This document shows positions 8,098 through 17,074 of a DNA stretch of 58,874 bases, piece after piece. The first letter of the stretch is position 1; each line of letters starts with the position of its first letter. The notes beneath the pieces are model-generated. The model was not told the origin of the DNA and made no database searches. It saw nothing but the letters and a program-made list of their open reading frames with translations. The translations under genes and the position numbers were made by a program. The DNA comes from Actinomycetales bacterium SN12 (GTDB lineage: Bacteria; Actinomycetota; Actinomycetes; Actinomycetales; Microbacteriaceae): assembly GCA_002837415.1 (NCBI GenBank), contig PJCV01000010.1, positions 1 to 58,874 of the forward strand, in the 5' to 3' direction.

Positions 8098-9543
8098 GTG
8101 CCCACGTCCACCCCTGCGCCCGCGTTCAACAGCGTGCAGCGACTCGTCGTCGCGGCGGCCGTTCTGGCGTCGTTCGTCACGTTCCTCGACGGCACCGTGG
8201 TCACCGTCGCGCTGCCCGCGATCAGTCGAGAGCTGGGCGGCGGCATCGCCACGCAGCAGTGGGTGGTCGACGCGTACCTGATCACGCTGAGCGCGCTGAT
8301 CCTGCTGGCGGGGTCGCTGTCGGATGCCTATGGCCGCGTGCGCGTGATGCGGATCGGGCTCATCGCGTTCGGCATCGCGTCGGTCGCCGTGGCGGCGGCA
8401 CCCGATCCGCTGGTGCTGATCGTCGCCCGCGCGGCGCAGGGCGCGGCGGGCGCGATGCTGGTGCCGAGCTCTCTCGCGCTGATCACGGCGACGATGCGCG
8501 GCGAACTGCAGTCGAGGGCGATCGGCGTGTGGACGGCGTTCACCACCGGCGCGCAGCTGGTCGGCCCGCTCATGGGCGGTCTGTTCGTCGACCTGCTGTC
8601 GTGGCGATTCGTCTTCCTCATCAACGTGCTGCCGATCGCCGTGACCCTGGTGCTGCTCGGTCGGCTGGACCTGCCGGAGCACGAGCGGGATGTCCGGGTC
8701 GACTGGGTGAGCGGGATCCTCTGTGCGCTCGGCCTGGGCGCCGTCGTCTTCGCGCTGATCGAGCAGGAGCGGCTGGGCTGGGCGACGCCGGCGATCTGGA
8801 TGCCCGGAGTCGCCGGTGCTGTGCTGCTGGCCGTCTTCCTGTGGCGCCAAGCCCGGTCGCGGCACCCGCTGCTGCCCCTGTCCATGTTCCGGGTGCGCAA
8901 TTTCGGATGGGGCAACATCTCGACGCTCTTCATCTACGCGGCGCTCTCGCTGAACGGCTTCGTGATCGGCGTCTACCTGCAGCAGGGGCCGGGCCTCAGT
9001 GCGACGGCGGCGGGACTGGCGAGCCTGCCGGTGACCGTGCTGATGATCCTGCTGTCGTCGCGCGCCGGCGCCTGGGCAGGGCGGCTGGGGCCGCGGCTGT
9101 TCATGACCGTGGGCCCGCTGCTGATGGCGGTCGGAGCCCTGCTGCTGCTCACCGTCGGCCGCGACTTCGATTACTGGTGGCAGGTGCTTCCGTCGATGAT
9201 CGTGCTCGGACTCGGTCTCGCGCTCACCGTGGCGCCGCTGACCTCGGCGATCCTCGGCGCGATCGACGAGCGCCGCAGCGGCATCGCCTCCGCCGTCAAC
9301 AACGCCGTCTCGCGCGTCGCGGGCCTGCTGGTGGTCGCGCTGCTCTCGACGATCGTGGGCGGGTCGCTCGACCTCGATGGCTTCCACAGCGCTGCGCTCG
9401 TCACCGCCGCGCTGTTCGCCGCGGGTGGCGTGGTGTCGTGGATCGGCATCCGGCGCAATCCCGCCGAACCCGCCGACCCGGCACCCACGGCCGACCCGGC
9501 TCCCGCTACCGACCCGCCTCCCGTCGTCGACCCACCTTACTGA
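8098..9543 (+). CDS. MFS multidrug transporter, DHA2 (EmrB/QacA) type
   Basis: The 481-residue protein has about 14 predicted membrane segments. The first contains LDGTVVTVALPAI, the usual DHA2 motif D1, and SDAYGRVRVMRIG after the second is the MFS loop motif A. Such proteins use the proton gradient to export drugs, dyes or organic acids. Translation starts at GTG 8098. The last 25 residues are Pro/Ala/Asp-rich (PADPAPTADPAP) and probably a disordered cytoplasmic tail. No regulator gene is adjacent. The substrate cannot be told from sequence. Confidence 0.9.
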   Translation: MPTSTPAPAFNSVQRLVVAAAVLASFVTFLDGTVVTVALPAISRELGGGIATQQWVVDAYLITLSALILLAGSLSDAYGRVRVMRIGLIAFGIASVAVAAAPDPLVLIVARAAQGAAGAMLVPSSLALITATMRGELQSRAIGVWTAFTTGAQLVGPLMGGLFVDLLSWRFVFLINVLPIAVTLVLLGRLDLPEHERDVRVDWVSGILCALGLGAVVFALIEQERLGWATPAIWMPGVAGAVLLAVFLWRQARSRHPLLPLSMFRVRNFGWGNISTLFIYAALSLNGFVIGVYLQQGPGLSATAAGLASLPVTVLMILLSSRAGAWAGRLGPRLFMTVGPLLMAVGALLLLTVGRDFDYWWQVLPSMIVLGLGLALTVAPLTSAILGAIDERRSGIASAVNNAVSRVAGLLVVALLSTIVGGSLDLDGFHSAALVTAALFAAGGVVSWIGIRRNPAEPADPAPTADPAPATDPPPVVDPPY

Positions 9544-9551
9544 GCGCAGGG

Positions 9552-9604
9552 GAACACGCGAGAGCAGGCGAATCCCGGCGCGATTCACCTACCTCCGCGT
9601 GTTC
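9552..9604. repeat. Imperfect 23-bp inverted repeat
   Basis: The left arm GAACACGCG...AGGCGAATC (9552-9574) pairs with GATTCACCT...CGCGTGTTC (9582-9604), with a 7-base loop and mismatches mainly in a 5-base central block. It lies between the MFS gene and the next plus-strand gene and could fold into a long hairpin in RNA. Confidence 0.7.
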
Positions 9605-9685
9605 TCCTCCCTCGGATGACTGCGGGCCAAGCGCGAAGAGCGCAACCCCTCGCGCAGGATGCGCGCGACATGATGTGCTGATCCC

Positions 9686-10048
9686 ATGACACGCAGGCGG
9701 CGAGCACGAAGGCATCGGTCTTCGGCGTCGGCCGCATTCCTGGCATCCGGCATCTGCTACACCGCCAACTGTGCTCTCGGAGCCGCCGTCGCGACCCGGC
9801 TCATCGACACGCGGCGGTTCCGCTGGGTCCACCACGCGCTGTACATCGCGACCGTGTCGACCACGATCGTCGCGCTGATCGCCGGCATCCGGCGCGATCG
9901 CGCGGCCACCCTCGCCCTCGCCCCCGCGCTCGCGCCCCTCGCCGTCATCCCGTACGCGGGCACGCACACCCGCAGGCATCCCGCCATCGCACTCACCGCA
10001 GCGCCCTTCGTCGCAGCGGGCGTCATCACCTCCCGCCGAAGCCGATAG
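9686..10048 (+). CDS. Small membrane protein of unknown function
   Basis: The 120-residue protein is very Arg- and Ala-rich, with a positively charged N-terminus ([11 protein letters not shown]) and about four hydrophobic segments (near 20-38, 48-66, 73-90 and 98-113). I do not recognise a family. It ends seven bases before the nitroreductase gene and may be co-transcribed with it. Coding potential is supported by consistent GC-rich third positions and the close spacing. Confidence 0.6.
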   Translation: MTRRRRARRHRSSASAAFLASGICYTANCALGAAVATRLIDTRRFRWVHHALYIATVSTTIVALIAGIRRDRAATLALAPALAPLAVIPYAGTHTRRHPAIALTAAPFVAAGVITSRRSR

Positions 10049-10055
10049 GAGCAGC

Positions 10056-10847
10056 ATGGAATTCCTCGACGTCATCCGCCGCCGCAAGACCACGAACGGG
10101 CCGTTCCTTCCCGACCCGGTCAGCGAAGAGCACCAGCGGCTGCTGATCGAGGCTGCGAGCCGGGCGCCCTCGCAGCTGAACAGCCAGCCGTGGCGTTTCG
10201 TGGTGATCGAGCAGCGCGAGACGATCGACCGGATCGCGAAGATCTCGGGTGAGAGCATGACCGAGGTCATGTCGAACGGCACGTTCTTCGAACGGTACAA
10301 GCCGTACTTCCGGTTCAGTCAGGCCGAGATGGAGCAGAAGCGCAGCGGGATGCTGTTCGACAAGCTGCCCGCGGTGCTGCGGCCGTTCACGAGTCAGGTG
10401 TTCACCTCGCGCGGGCAGAAGCTGATGAACTCCCTCGGCGTGCCGAAGACGCTCGGGTCCGAGAACGCGAAGCTCGTCGCCGGCTCTCCGCTGCTGCTGG
10501 GAGTCATGCTCGATCGCAGCGAGTACCGTCCCGGCGAGCTGTCGTCGTTCTACTCGGTCTTCAGCATGGGCGCCGCGATGGAGAACGTCTGGCTCACGAC
10601 GGTGGAGCTGGGGATGGGCATCCAGTTCATCTCCTTCCCGATGGAGGCGCCGGGCCGGTGGGACGAGATCATCGAGCTGCTGCACGTGCCAGACGACCTC
10701 GAGCTGATGGCCGTGTACCGCCTCGGCTACCTGCCGCCGGAGCAGCGGCGCCCGGCCATCGACTGGTCGAGCTCGCAGCGCAAGCTGCCTTCGCAGTTCG
10801 TCTTCCGCGAGACGTGCCAGACCCCGCAGCAGAACTGGGACGGGTGA
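10056..10847 (+). CDS. Nitroreductase-family FMN oxidoreductase
   Basis: The 263-residue protein begins with [13 protein letters not shown] and contains [16 protein letters not shown] (about 36-51), the FMN-binding start of the nitroreductase fold. A later [20 protein letters not shown] segment matches the conserved helix near the flavin. These enzymes use NAD(P)H to reduce nitro compounds, quinones or enones. GAGCAG upstream of the ATG could serve as ribosome binding site. Its stop overlaps the GTG of the next gene, so the two are translationally coupled. The substrate is unknown. Confidence 0.88.
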   Translation: MEFLDVIRRRKTTNGPFLPDPVSEEHQRLLIEAASRAPSQLNSQPWRFVVIEQRETIDRIAKISGESMTEVMSNGTFFERYKPYFRFSQAEMEQKRSGMLFDKLPAVLRPFTSQVFTSRGQKLMNSLGVPKTLGSENAKLVAGSPLLLGVMLDRSEYRPGELSSFYSVFSMGAAMENVWLTTVELGMGIQFISFPMEAPGRWDEIIELLHVPDDLELMAVYRLGYLPPEQRRPAIDWSSSQRKLPSQFVFRETCQTPQQNWDG

Positions 10848-11704
10848 CGGTGGCGGTTCACCGGCCGGACGAGGGTGCGGATGCCCTGATCGGGCCGACC
10901 GCAGCGCCCGACGTGCACGTCATGACGTTCAACATCCGCCGCGCCGCGGACGGGATGCTGCACCGGCGGGCCGACCGGTGGTCGTGGCGCGCTCCCGCGG
11001 TGCGCCAGCTGCTCGCCTCGGAGCAGCCGACGCTCCTCGGCCTGCAGGAGGCGCTGCCCTCGGTCATGCCCCTCCTGCGAGAGGCGCTGGGCCGCGATCA
11101 CCGCACGATCGGCTCCGGGCGGGGAACGGGCGGACGTGGCGAGGGCAGTCCGATCCTGTACGACGCCACGCGTCTCGAACTGCGCGACTGGGGGCAGCGT
11201 GCGCTTTCCGACCAGCCCGAGCGCGCGGGGTCGACCGGATGGGGGAACCTCATCCCGCGGATCCTCGTCTGGGCCGAGTTCGCCGAGCCCAGCTTGGGTG
11301 CGCGATTCCTCGCGATCAACACCCATCTCGACCACCTCTCCGCATCGTCGCGGCTGCGTTCGGCGCAGAGCATCCGTCAGCTCGTAGCCGAGCGCGGGCT
11401 GCCTGCGGTGCTGACGGGCGATCTGAACGCCGGAGCCGGCTCGACCGCCGTGCGCGCACTGCAGGCCGGCGGCGCTCTGGTCGACATCCGGGATGCCGCC
11501 GAGCGGAAGGCCGGCCCACGGTGGGGCACGTACCCTGGATACCGGCGCCCGCGCGTCGGCGGACGGCAGCTCGACTGGATCATGACGACGCGGGACGTGC
11601 GCGTGCGGACGGTCGCCGTCAACTCCCGCACTCCCGGCGGTCGCCGGCCGTCGGATCACCTGCCCGTGCAGGCGGTTCTGCGCTTCGGAGAGGATGCCGC
11701 GTGA
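10844..11704 (+). CDS. Endonuclease/exonuclease/phosphatase-fold hydrolase
   Basis: The 286-residue protein has the main metal and catalytic motifs of the EEP superfamily: [10 protein letters not shown] near the N-terminus, LGLQEA with the metal-binding glutamate, NTHLDH, GDLNAG and a final SDHLPVQA. Members cleave phosphodiester or phosphomonoester bonds in DNA, RNA, lipids or inositol phosphates. There is no signal peptide, so it acts in the cytoplasm. GTG 10844 overlaps the nitroreductase stop, and its own stop overlaps the next start; this makes a three-gene run. Substrate unknown. Confidence 0.85.
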   Translation: MTVAVHRPDEGADALIGPTAAPDVHVMTFNIRRAADGMLHRRADRWSWRAPAVRQLLASEQPTLLGLQEALPSVMPLLREALGRDHRTIGSGRGTGGRGEGSPILYDATRLELRDWGQRALSDQPERAGSTGWGNLIPRILVWAEFAEPSLGARFLAINTHLDHLSASSRLRSAQSIRQLVAERGLPAVLTGDLNAGAGSTAVRALQAGGALVDIRDAAERKAGPRWGTYPGYRRPRVGGRQLDWIMTTRDVRVRTVAVNSRTPGGRRPSDHLPVQAVLRFGEDAA

Positions 11705-12324
11705 AAGAGGACTTCCTGCGGCCGCCGCACACGGCGTCGGAGTGGACGGCCGATGCGCTGCGCGTCATCGGCATCCTCGGTGTGATCGCGGCCGTGATCT
11801 GGCTGAAACCGACGGATGCCGGGATCGCGGCGCTGGCGCTGCCCGCGCTCATGCTGCCGCGAATGCTGGGAATGCGCGCCTGGTTCGACGTCGCCGCCGG
11901 CGCGACCGTCCTCGCCGCCGCGTGGAGCAACGTGTTCGATCTCTACGCCGCCATCTCGTGGTGGGATCTTGCGGTGCACTTCGCCTGCACCGCTGTGCTG
12001 GCGATCCTCGCGGCGGAGATCCTCACACGTGCCGACGTCGTCGGCATCACCACATCGGCTCGCCCTCGATCGCGGACTCCCCTGGTGCTCGCGCCGTTGA
12101 TCGCACTCGCGCTCAGCGCGGTCTGGGAGATGATCGAGTGGTTCGGGTCGGTCTTCATCAGCGATCAGATCCACGTCGGCTACCAGGACACGATCGGCGA
12201 CATGGTGCTCGGCGGCCTCGGCGGAGTCGCGGCGGGCATGATGCTGGCGCTGATCGACGTGCGGCGAGTGCCCGACGATGTCGCCTCGGCGCCGCGTGCC
12301 ATCCTGTCGAGCCGACGCGGATGA
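11701..12324 (+). CDS. YjdF/DUF2238-like integral membrane protein
   Basis: The 207-residue protein has about five or six hydrophobic segments. Conserved polar motifs lie inside them: ISWWDLAVHFACT, SAVWEMIEWFGSV and YQDTIGDMVLGGLGG. Together these resemble the DUF2238/YjdF family, which has no established function; the clustered His, Glu and Asp could bind a metal or carry out membrane chemistry. GTG 11701 overlaps the stop of the EEP-type hydrolase. The family match comes from motif memory and is moderately sure. Confidence 0.7.
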   Translation: MKEDFLRPPHTASEWTADALRVIGILGVIAAVIWLKPTDAGIAALALPALMLPRMLGMRAWFDVAAGATVLAAAWSNVFDLYAAISWWDLAVHFACTAVLAILAAEILTRADVVGITTSARPRSRTPLVLAPLIALALSAVWEMIEWFGSVFISDQIHVGYQDTIGDMVLGGLGGVAAGMMLALIDVRRVPDDVASAPRAILSSRRG

Positions 12325-12389
12325 TACCGCTCGAGGTGCCGGTCGTCACGGCCCTGCCCTGATCGCCCTGATCGGCTGATACTCGGAGC

Positions 12390-12647
12390 ATGACTCAGCA
12401 CAACGGAAACCCCGACGACCTGCACGACGACGCCGCAGCAGACTCCTCCGAGGCTGCTGGCGGCGCGCACGGCGACCCCCAGCCGGCCGATGAGGCGCTG
12501 CCCGACGGGCAGTTCGACAGCCAGGAGATGCCGACGACGGATGGCGAGCCGGCCTCCGGCGACGACCCCGCGGCGAGCGCCGGCGCCGAGTCTCCCGAAG
12601 AGGGCGACGCCGCCATGCAGGCGGCAGAAGACGCCACGAAGAACTGA
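12390..12647 (+). CDS. Small acidic disordered protein
   Basis: The 85-residue product is rich in Asp, Glu, Ala, Gly and Pro, has only one lysine (near the C-terminus), and contains no hydrophobic core. It looks intrinsically disordered. I do not recognise a family. ATG 12390 lies 65 bases after the previous gene with an ACTCGGAG sequence upstream that could act as ribosome binding site. The same strand, compact spacing and codon use support that it is real, but a small low-complexity ORF in GC-rich DNA carries risk. Confidence 0.5.
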   Translation: MTQHNGNPDDLHDDAAADSSEAAGGAHGDPQPADEALPDGQFDSQEMPTTDGEPASGDDPAASAGAESPEEGDAAMQAAEDATKN

Positions 12648-12672
12648 TCGCTGAGGCGATAGGGTCGCTCGC

Positions 12673-13518
12673 ATGAGCGAAGCGGGTGACCTCGAGAGGA
12701 TCGCCGCCGAGCTGTACGCCGCAGCACCGGAGCAGTTCATCGCGACGCGCAACGCGCGCGCGAAGGACGCCGGTGACGCGGCGCTCTCGGCGGCGATCCG
12801 CGCCCTGCGCAAGCCCAGCGTCGCCGCATGGGTGGTGAATCTCTTCGCCCATGAGCGCGCCGCCCGGCTCGGCCAGGCGCTGGAGCTCGCAGCTGAACTG
12901 CGCGAGGCCCAGGAGGATCTGGATGCGTCGACCCTGTCACAGCTCGGACGGCAGCGCCGGGCACTGACGAATCAGCTGGCGACAGAGGCGGCATCGCTCG
13001 CCACGGCACAGGGCGCCCGGGTGACCGACACCACGCTCGAGGCGGTGCGTCAGACGATCTCGGCGGCGTTCTTCGATCCCCATGCGGCGGCGGCCGTGGC
13101 ATCCGGACGTCTGGTGCGCGATCTCGAGCCCACCGGGTCGTTCGATGTCGACTCCGTCGTCGGAGGGGGACGACCGGGAGCCCCGGTCGTCGCGAAGCCC
13201 GCGGCCGACGAGGTGGGCGCGCGGCGGCAGCGGCGCACCGCCGAGCGGGCGCTGCGTGAGGCGGAGAAGGCTCACGACAGTGCCGAGAGAGCTGCTCGTC
13301 GTGCGGACGACGAGGCGAAGGATGCGACGGACCGCGTCGACCGACTCGACGAGCGCATCGCCGAGCTGGAGCAGGAGCTGACTCGTGCACGTGAGGACGC
13401 GACGCGGGCACGGCGGGATGCAAAGGCTGCCGGCCATCGCCGACGCCAGACAGCCGAGGAGCTGTCGACGGCCGAGAAGGCCGTAGACGAGGCCCGACGC
13501 ACACTCGACGCGCTGTGA
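12673..13518 (+). CDS. Coiled-coil protein of unknown function
   Basis: The 281-residue protein has an N-terminal globular part (residues 1-165) with IRALRKPSVAAWVVNLFAHER and a C-terminal half (about 175-275) made of long charged heptads such as LDERIAELEQELTRAREDATRARR. It has no membrane segment or signal peptide. Similar proteins occur widely in actinobacteria as hypothetical proteins; I cannot assign a role. It precedes the DUF1622 membrane protein on the same strand by 43 bases. Confidence 0.72.
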   Translation: MSEAGDLERIAAELYAAAPEQFIATRNARAKDAGDAALSAAIRALRKPSVAAWVVNLFAHERAARLGQALELAAELREAQEDLDASTLSQLGRQRRALTNQLATEAASLATAQGARVTDTTLEAVRQTISAAFFDPHAAAAVASGRLVRDLEPTGSFDVDSVVGGGRPGAPVVAKPAADEVGARRQRRTAERALREAEKAHDSAERAARRADDEAKDATDRVDRLDERIAELEQELTRAREDATRARRDAKAAGHRRRQTAEELSTAEKAVDEARRTLDAL

Positions 13519-13561
13519 GTCCATCCAGACGAGGCGATGGGGAAGACGAGAAGAGGTCGCA

Positions 13562-13960
13562 ATGAGTTTTCAGGAGATCATCGAGAGCGTCGGCAAGGTC
13601 GTCGACGCTCTGGGGGTCGTCGCGATCGTGCTCGGTGCGCTGACCGCGATCGTGTTCGCGCTCGGGCGCCTGTTGCGCCGCGAGCACAACGTGTACGGAC
13701 GCTTCCGGCGCTTTCTGGGCCGGTCGATCCTCCTCGGGCTCGAGCTGCTGGTCGCAGCCGACATCATCCGGACCGTCGCAGTGACCCCCAGTCTGGGCTC
13801 CGTAGCCGTGCTGGCAGTGATCGTCGTCATCCGGACGTTCCTCAGCTGGTCTCTGGAGCTGGAGATCACCGGACGGTGGCCGTGGCAGAAGGAGCGCGCT
13901 GCGACCGAGCCCGAACCGGGCGAGACAGGCGGAGGGCTGCTTCGCCACGAGCGATCGTGA
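13562..13960 (+). CDS. DUF1622-like membrane protein
   Basis: The 132-residue protein has three hydrophobic segments (about 16-37, 51-68 and 78-92). The motif FRRFLGRSILLGLELLVAADIIRTV, split across the second segment, is typical of DUF1622 proteins, whose function is unknown. A charged cytoplasmic tail follows. AAGAGGTCGC just before the ATG is a good ribosome binding site. It could belong with the envelope-related genes that follow, but the 116-base gap after it suggests a separate transcript. Confidence 0.78.
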   Translation: MSFQEIIESVGKVVDALGVVAIVLGALTAIVFALGRLLRREHNVYGRFRRFLGRSILLGLELLVAADIIRTVAVTPSLGSVAVLAVIVVIRTFLSWSLELEITGRWPWQKERAATEPEPGETGGGLLRHERS

Positions 13961-14076
13961 ACACGCGAAAGCGCTGAGCGCAACCCGCTCTGCTGATACG
14001 TCAGAGCACCGTAACGTCGGATCGAGCGAAGCGCTGGACCGAGAGAAGCATCGGCCCGATCAGGGAGGAGCGACGG

Positions 14077-14613
14077 ATGGCTCAGAACGTGAGGGTGCTG
14101 CACTGCACTCCGGAAGACGTGTTCGAATCACTGGCAGACGGGTGGCTGTACCCGACGTGGGTGGTCGGCGCCTCGCGCATGCGCGCCGTGGCCTCCACCT
14201 GGCCGGAGCAGGGATCCGAGCTGCATCACTCCTTCGGCGTCTGGCCGCTGCTGATCAACGACAAGACCATCGTCGAGCAGTACGACCCGCCGCGCAGGAT
14301 GGTGCTGCGTGCGCGAGGGTGGCCGATAGGCGAGGCGCGCGTGACGCTCGAGGTGCGCTCGAAGGGCGACGACTCCGTGGTGCGCATCCAGGAGGTGCCG
14401 ATCGCCGGACCGGGCCGGTTCGTCCCGCGTCCGATCATGGACGTGCTGGTGCGCTGGCGCAATGCCGAGACGCTGCACCGCCTGGGCTACCTCGCCGAGG
14501 GCCGGGCGGCCGTTCGAGCCCGGCGCGGCTCGCCGTCACCGTCACCGTCGCCAGCACCGTCGCCGTCGCCATCACCGGGACCGGCTCCGGATGCAGAGGC
14601 CCGGGAATCGTGA
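14077..14613 (+). CDS. SRPBCC-family (START-like) protein
   Basis: The 178-residue protein has a START-like hydrophobic-cavity domain over residues 1-140, beginning VRVLHCTPEDVFESLADGWLYPTWVVGASRM and including a long C-terminal helix with VRWRNAETLHRLGYLA. This fold binds or transports lipids and other hydrophobic ligands. The last 30 residues are a Pro/Ser repeat (SPSPSPAPSPSPSPG) that looks like a flexible tether. Its stop overlaps the GTG of the FAD oxidoreductase, and that gene overlaps the SDR gene, so the three are one operon and may share one hydrophobic substrate. Confidence 0.82.
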   Translation: MAQNVRVLHCTPEDVFESLADGWLYPTWVVGASRMRAVASTWPEQGSELHHSFGVWPLLINDKTIVEQYDPPRRMVLRARGWPIGEARVTLEVRSKGDDSVVRIQEVPIAGPGRFVPRPIMDVLVRWRNAETLHRLGYLAEGRAAVRARRGSPSPSPSPAPSPSPSPGPAPDAEARES

Positions 14614-16091
14614 CCGACCGGCGTCGCTCCGGCGGGGGCGACCCCGACGTCGTCGTGGTCGGAGCCGGGCCGAACGGGCTCGCTGCGGCAGTGACCCTCG
14701 CCAGGGCAGGGCTCCGGGTCCGCGTCTACGAGCGCGAGAGTCAGCCAGGCGGCGGAGCCGCCACACGGGAGCTCACCCTGCCCGGCTTCCAGCATGATGT
14801 CTGCTCCGCCGTGCATCCGATGGCCTTCGAGTCGCGCTTCTTCCGCGACTTCGGGCTGCGGGATCGCGTCGAATTCGTCACCCCCGAGGTGTCGTTCGCA
14901 CAGCCCCTGGACGATGGCCGCGCGGGCATCGCCTACCGGGACCTCGAGCGCACCGCCGATGCACTCGGGGTGGACGGCAGGGCGTACCGGCGACTCCTTC
15001 GCCCGCTGGTCGAACGGGCGACGAAGGTCGCCGACTTCACCGGATCGTCTCTGCTTCAGATCCCACAGCACCTGGTCACTGCGATCCTGTTCGGACTGCG
15101 CTCGCTCGAGCAGGGCAGCCCCGCCTGGAACGCGCGCTTCCGGGAAGATGTCGCACCTGCCATGCTCACCGGTGTCGCAGCGCACACGATCCTCGCTCAG
15201 CCCAGCATCGCCGGTGCGGGTGCCGGGCTGGCCTTGACCACCTATGCGCACGCGCAGGGCTGGCCGATCCCGATCGGCGGCAGTCAGGCGATCGCCGATG
15301 CCATGGTCGACGATCTGCGTCGCCACGGCGGCGAGCTCGTTCTCGACCACGAGGTCGATTCGCTGAGCGCCCTCCCGCCGGCCTGGGCGACACTGCTCGA
15401 CGTGACGCCCCAGGCACTCGTGCGCCTGGCGGCCGACGTCATCCCACCCGGATATCGACGCGCGCTGCAGCGGTTCCGCTACGGCGACGGCGTCGCGAAG
15501 GTCGACTTCGCACTGAGCGAGCCGGTGCCGTGGAGGAACCCCGAACTGCGCCGCGCCGGCACGCTGCACGTCGGCGGCACGCGGGCCGAAGTGGCGGATG
15601 CCGAGAATCAGGTGCACCGCGGACGGCTCCCCGAGACTCCGTACGTGCTGGTGTCCCAGCCGACGCTGTTCGATCCGAGCCGCGCCCCTGCAGGAAAGCA
15701 CACGCTGTGGACGTACACGCATGTGCCGGCCGGAAGCACGGCGGACCGCAAGGACGCGGTGATCAACCAGATCGAGCGCTTCGCGCCTGGCTTCCGCGAC
15801 ACCATCCTGGCGACCAGCTCGCGCAACGCTCGAGAGGTGGAGCAGCACAACCCGAACTACCCGGGCGGAGACATCGCCGCCGGGGCGCCGAACCTCTGGC
15901 AGCTGTTCCGCCGGCCGGTGCTGAGTCCCGATCCGTGGCGCACCCCGATCCCCGGCGTCTACCTCGCCTCCGCCTCCGCGGCGCCCGGACCGGGTGTCAC
16001 CGGGATGCCGGGCTGGCTGGCGGCGCTCAGCGCGCTCCGCCATGAGTTCGGCATCCACGATCTCCCCGACCTTTCACCCGTGCGATCATGA
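14610..16091 (+). CDS. Phytoene-desaturase-like FAD-dependent oxidoreductase
   Basis: The 493-residue protein has an N-terminal Rossmann FAD motif, VVVVGAGPNGLAAAVTLARAG, ending in a ribose-binding glutamate (VYERE). The C-terminal VYLASASAAPGPGVTGMPGW is the second FAD contact typical of the CrtI/NAD(P)-FAD family. A central region with a FRYGDGVAKVDFAL segment matches that family. No carotenoid biosynthesis genes (crtB, crtE) are nearby, so carotenoid desaturation is not implied. GTG 14610 overlaps the SRPBCC stop. It may oxidise a polyprenyl or lipid substrate presented by its partner; that is inference. Confidence 0.88.
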   Translation: MTDRRRSGGGDPDVVVVGAGPNGLAAAVTLARAGLRVRVYERESQPGGGAATRELTLPGFQHDVCSAVHPMAFESRFFRDFGLRDRVEFVTPEVSFAQPLDDGRAGIAYRDLERTADALGVDGRAYRRLLRPLVERATKVADFTGSSLLQIPQHLVTAILFGLRSLEQGSPAWNARFREDVAPAMLTGVAAHTILAQPSIAGAGAGLALTTYAHAQGWPIPIGGSQAIADAMVDDLRRHGGELVLDHEVDSLSALPPAWATLLDVTPQALVRLAADVIPPGYRRALQRFRYGDGVAKVDFALSEPVPWRNPELRRAGTLHVGGTRAEVADAENQVHRGRLPETPYVLVSQPTLFDPSRAPAGKHTLWTYTHVPAGSTADRKDAVINQIERFAPGFRDTILATSSRNAREVEQHNPNYPGGDIAAGAPNLWQLFRRPVLSPDPWRTPIPGVYLASASAAPGPGVTGMPGWLAALSALRHEFGIHDLPDLSPVRS

Positions 16092-17029
16092 CGCGTCGAC
16101 AGCGTGACGTGGTGGTCGTGACCGGTGCCTCCAGCGGCATCGGGCGGGCGACGGCGCGCCGGTTCGCCCGGCAGGGAGCGCAGCTCGTCATCTGCGCACG
16201 CAGCGACGCCGCCCTGCAGACGGTGGCGAAGGAGTGCCGCGATCTGGGCGGACAGGTGCTCGTCGTGCCGGCGGATGTCTCGGATGAGAGCGCCATGGTC
16301 GGCCTCGCCGATGCGGCGGTGGCGGCGTTCGGCCGCATCGACGTGTGGGTAGGCAACGCCGGCGTTTTCGCCTACGGCACCTTCGAGCAGCTTCCGTCCG
16401 ACGTGTTCCGCCAGGTCATCGAGACGAACCTGATGGGCCAGATCCACGGCGCACGCGCTGTGCTGCCCCACTTCCGGCGCCAGGGCGCCGGCTCGCTGGT
16501 CCTCGTCGGATCCCTCTACTCACGGGCCAGCTCGCCGACGATCTCTCCCTACGTGACGAGCAAGTACGCGACGCTGGGGTTCGCCGAGTCCCTGCGGCAG
16601 GAGCTGCGGGGCAGTGGCATCCGGGTGCATCTCGTCCTCCCGGCGTCGATCGACACTCCGATCTACCAGCACGCCGCGAACTTCACCGGCCGTCTGGTGC
16701 GTCCGCTGCCGCCGGTCTCCTCAGCAGGGCGAGTCGCGCGCGCGATCGCGAGGGCGCCGGGGCGCCGCCGCTTCGTCACGTTCGTCGGCCGCACGCAGAA
16801 GGCCGCGCTGCTCGTGCATGACTTCGCGCCGGGCCTGCACGGCTCAGCTGCGCGGTGGCTGATGAAGCACGTCGAGCTGCACGGTCGGGCGCCGAGCGCT
16901 TCCACCGGCAACGTCTTCGAGTCGACCGGCTCCGCCGGGCAGGTCAGCGGCGGATGGCGCGCGATCGGGCTGCGCCTTCTGCTCGCCGCTGCGGGAGCGG
17001 CGGTGCTCCTGCGCCGGCTCTCCCGCTGA
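16088..17029 (+). CDS. Short-chain dehydrogenase/reductase with membrane tail
   Basis: The 313-residue protein is a classical SDR. TGASSGIG (about 14-21) binds NAD(P), NAG appears in WVGNAGVFAYG, and catalysis uses SLYSRASS and YVTSK. It is longer than the usual 250 residues because of a C-terminal extension ending in a hydrophobic helix, LRLLLAAAGAAVLLRRLSR, which could anchor it to the membrane. ATG 16088 overlaps the FAD enzyme stop. As last gene of the operon it may act with the oxidase on a membrane-associated lipid. Confidence 0.88.
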   Translation: MTRRQRDVVVVTGASSGIGRATARRFARQGAQLVICARSDAALQTVAKECRDLGGQVLVVPADVSDESAMVGLADAAVAAFGRIDVWVGNAGVFAYGTFEQLPSDVFRQVIETNLMGQIHGARAVLPHFRRQGAGSLVLVGSLYSRASSPTISPYVTSKYATLGFAESLRQELRGSGIRVHLVLPASIDTPIYQHAANFTGRLVRPLPPVSSAGRVARAIARAPGRRRFVTFVGRTQKAALLVHDFAPGLHGSAARWLMKHVELHGRAPSASTGNVFESTGSAGQVSGGWRAIGLRLLLAAAGAAVLLRRLSR

Positions 17030-17074
17030 GTCCCGGCAGAAGCCGTCTGAACCCCAGCGGCAGCCGTCTCGGCC

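Noticed and set aside
14610..16091. FAD enzyme as carotenoid phytoene desaturase
   Set aside because: The family resemblance is real, but crtB, crtE and other carotenoid genes are missing nearby.
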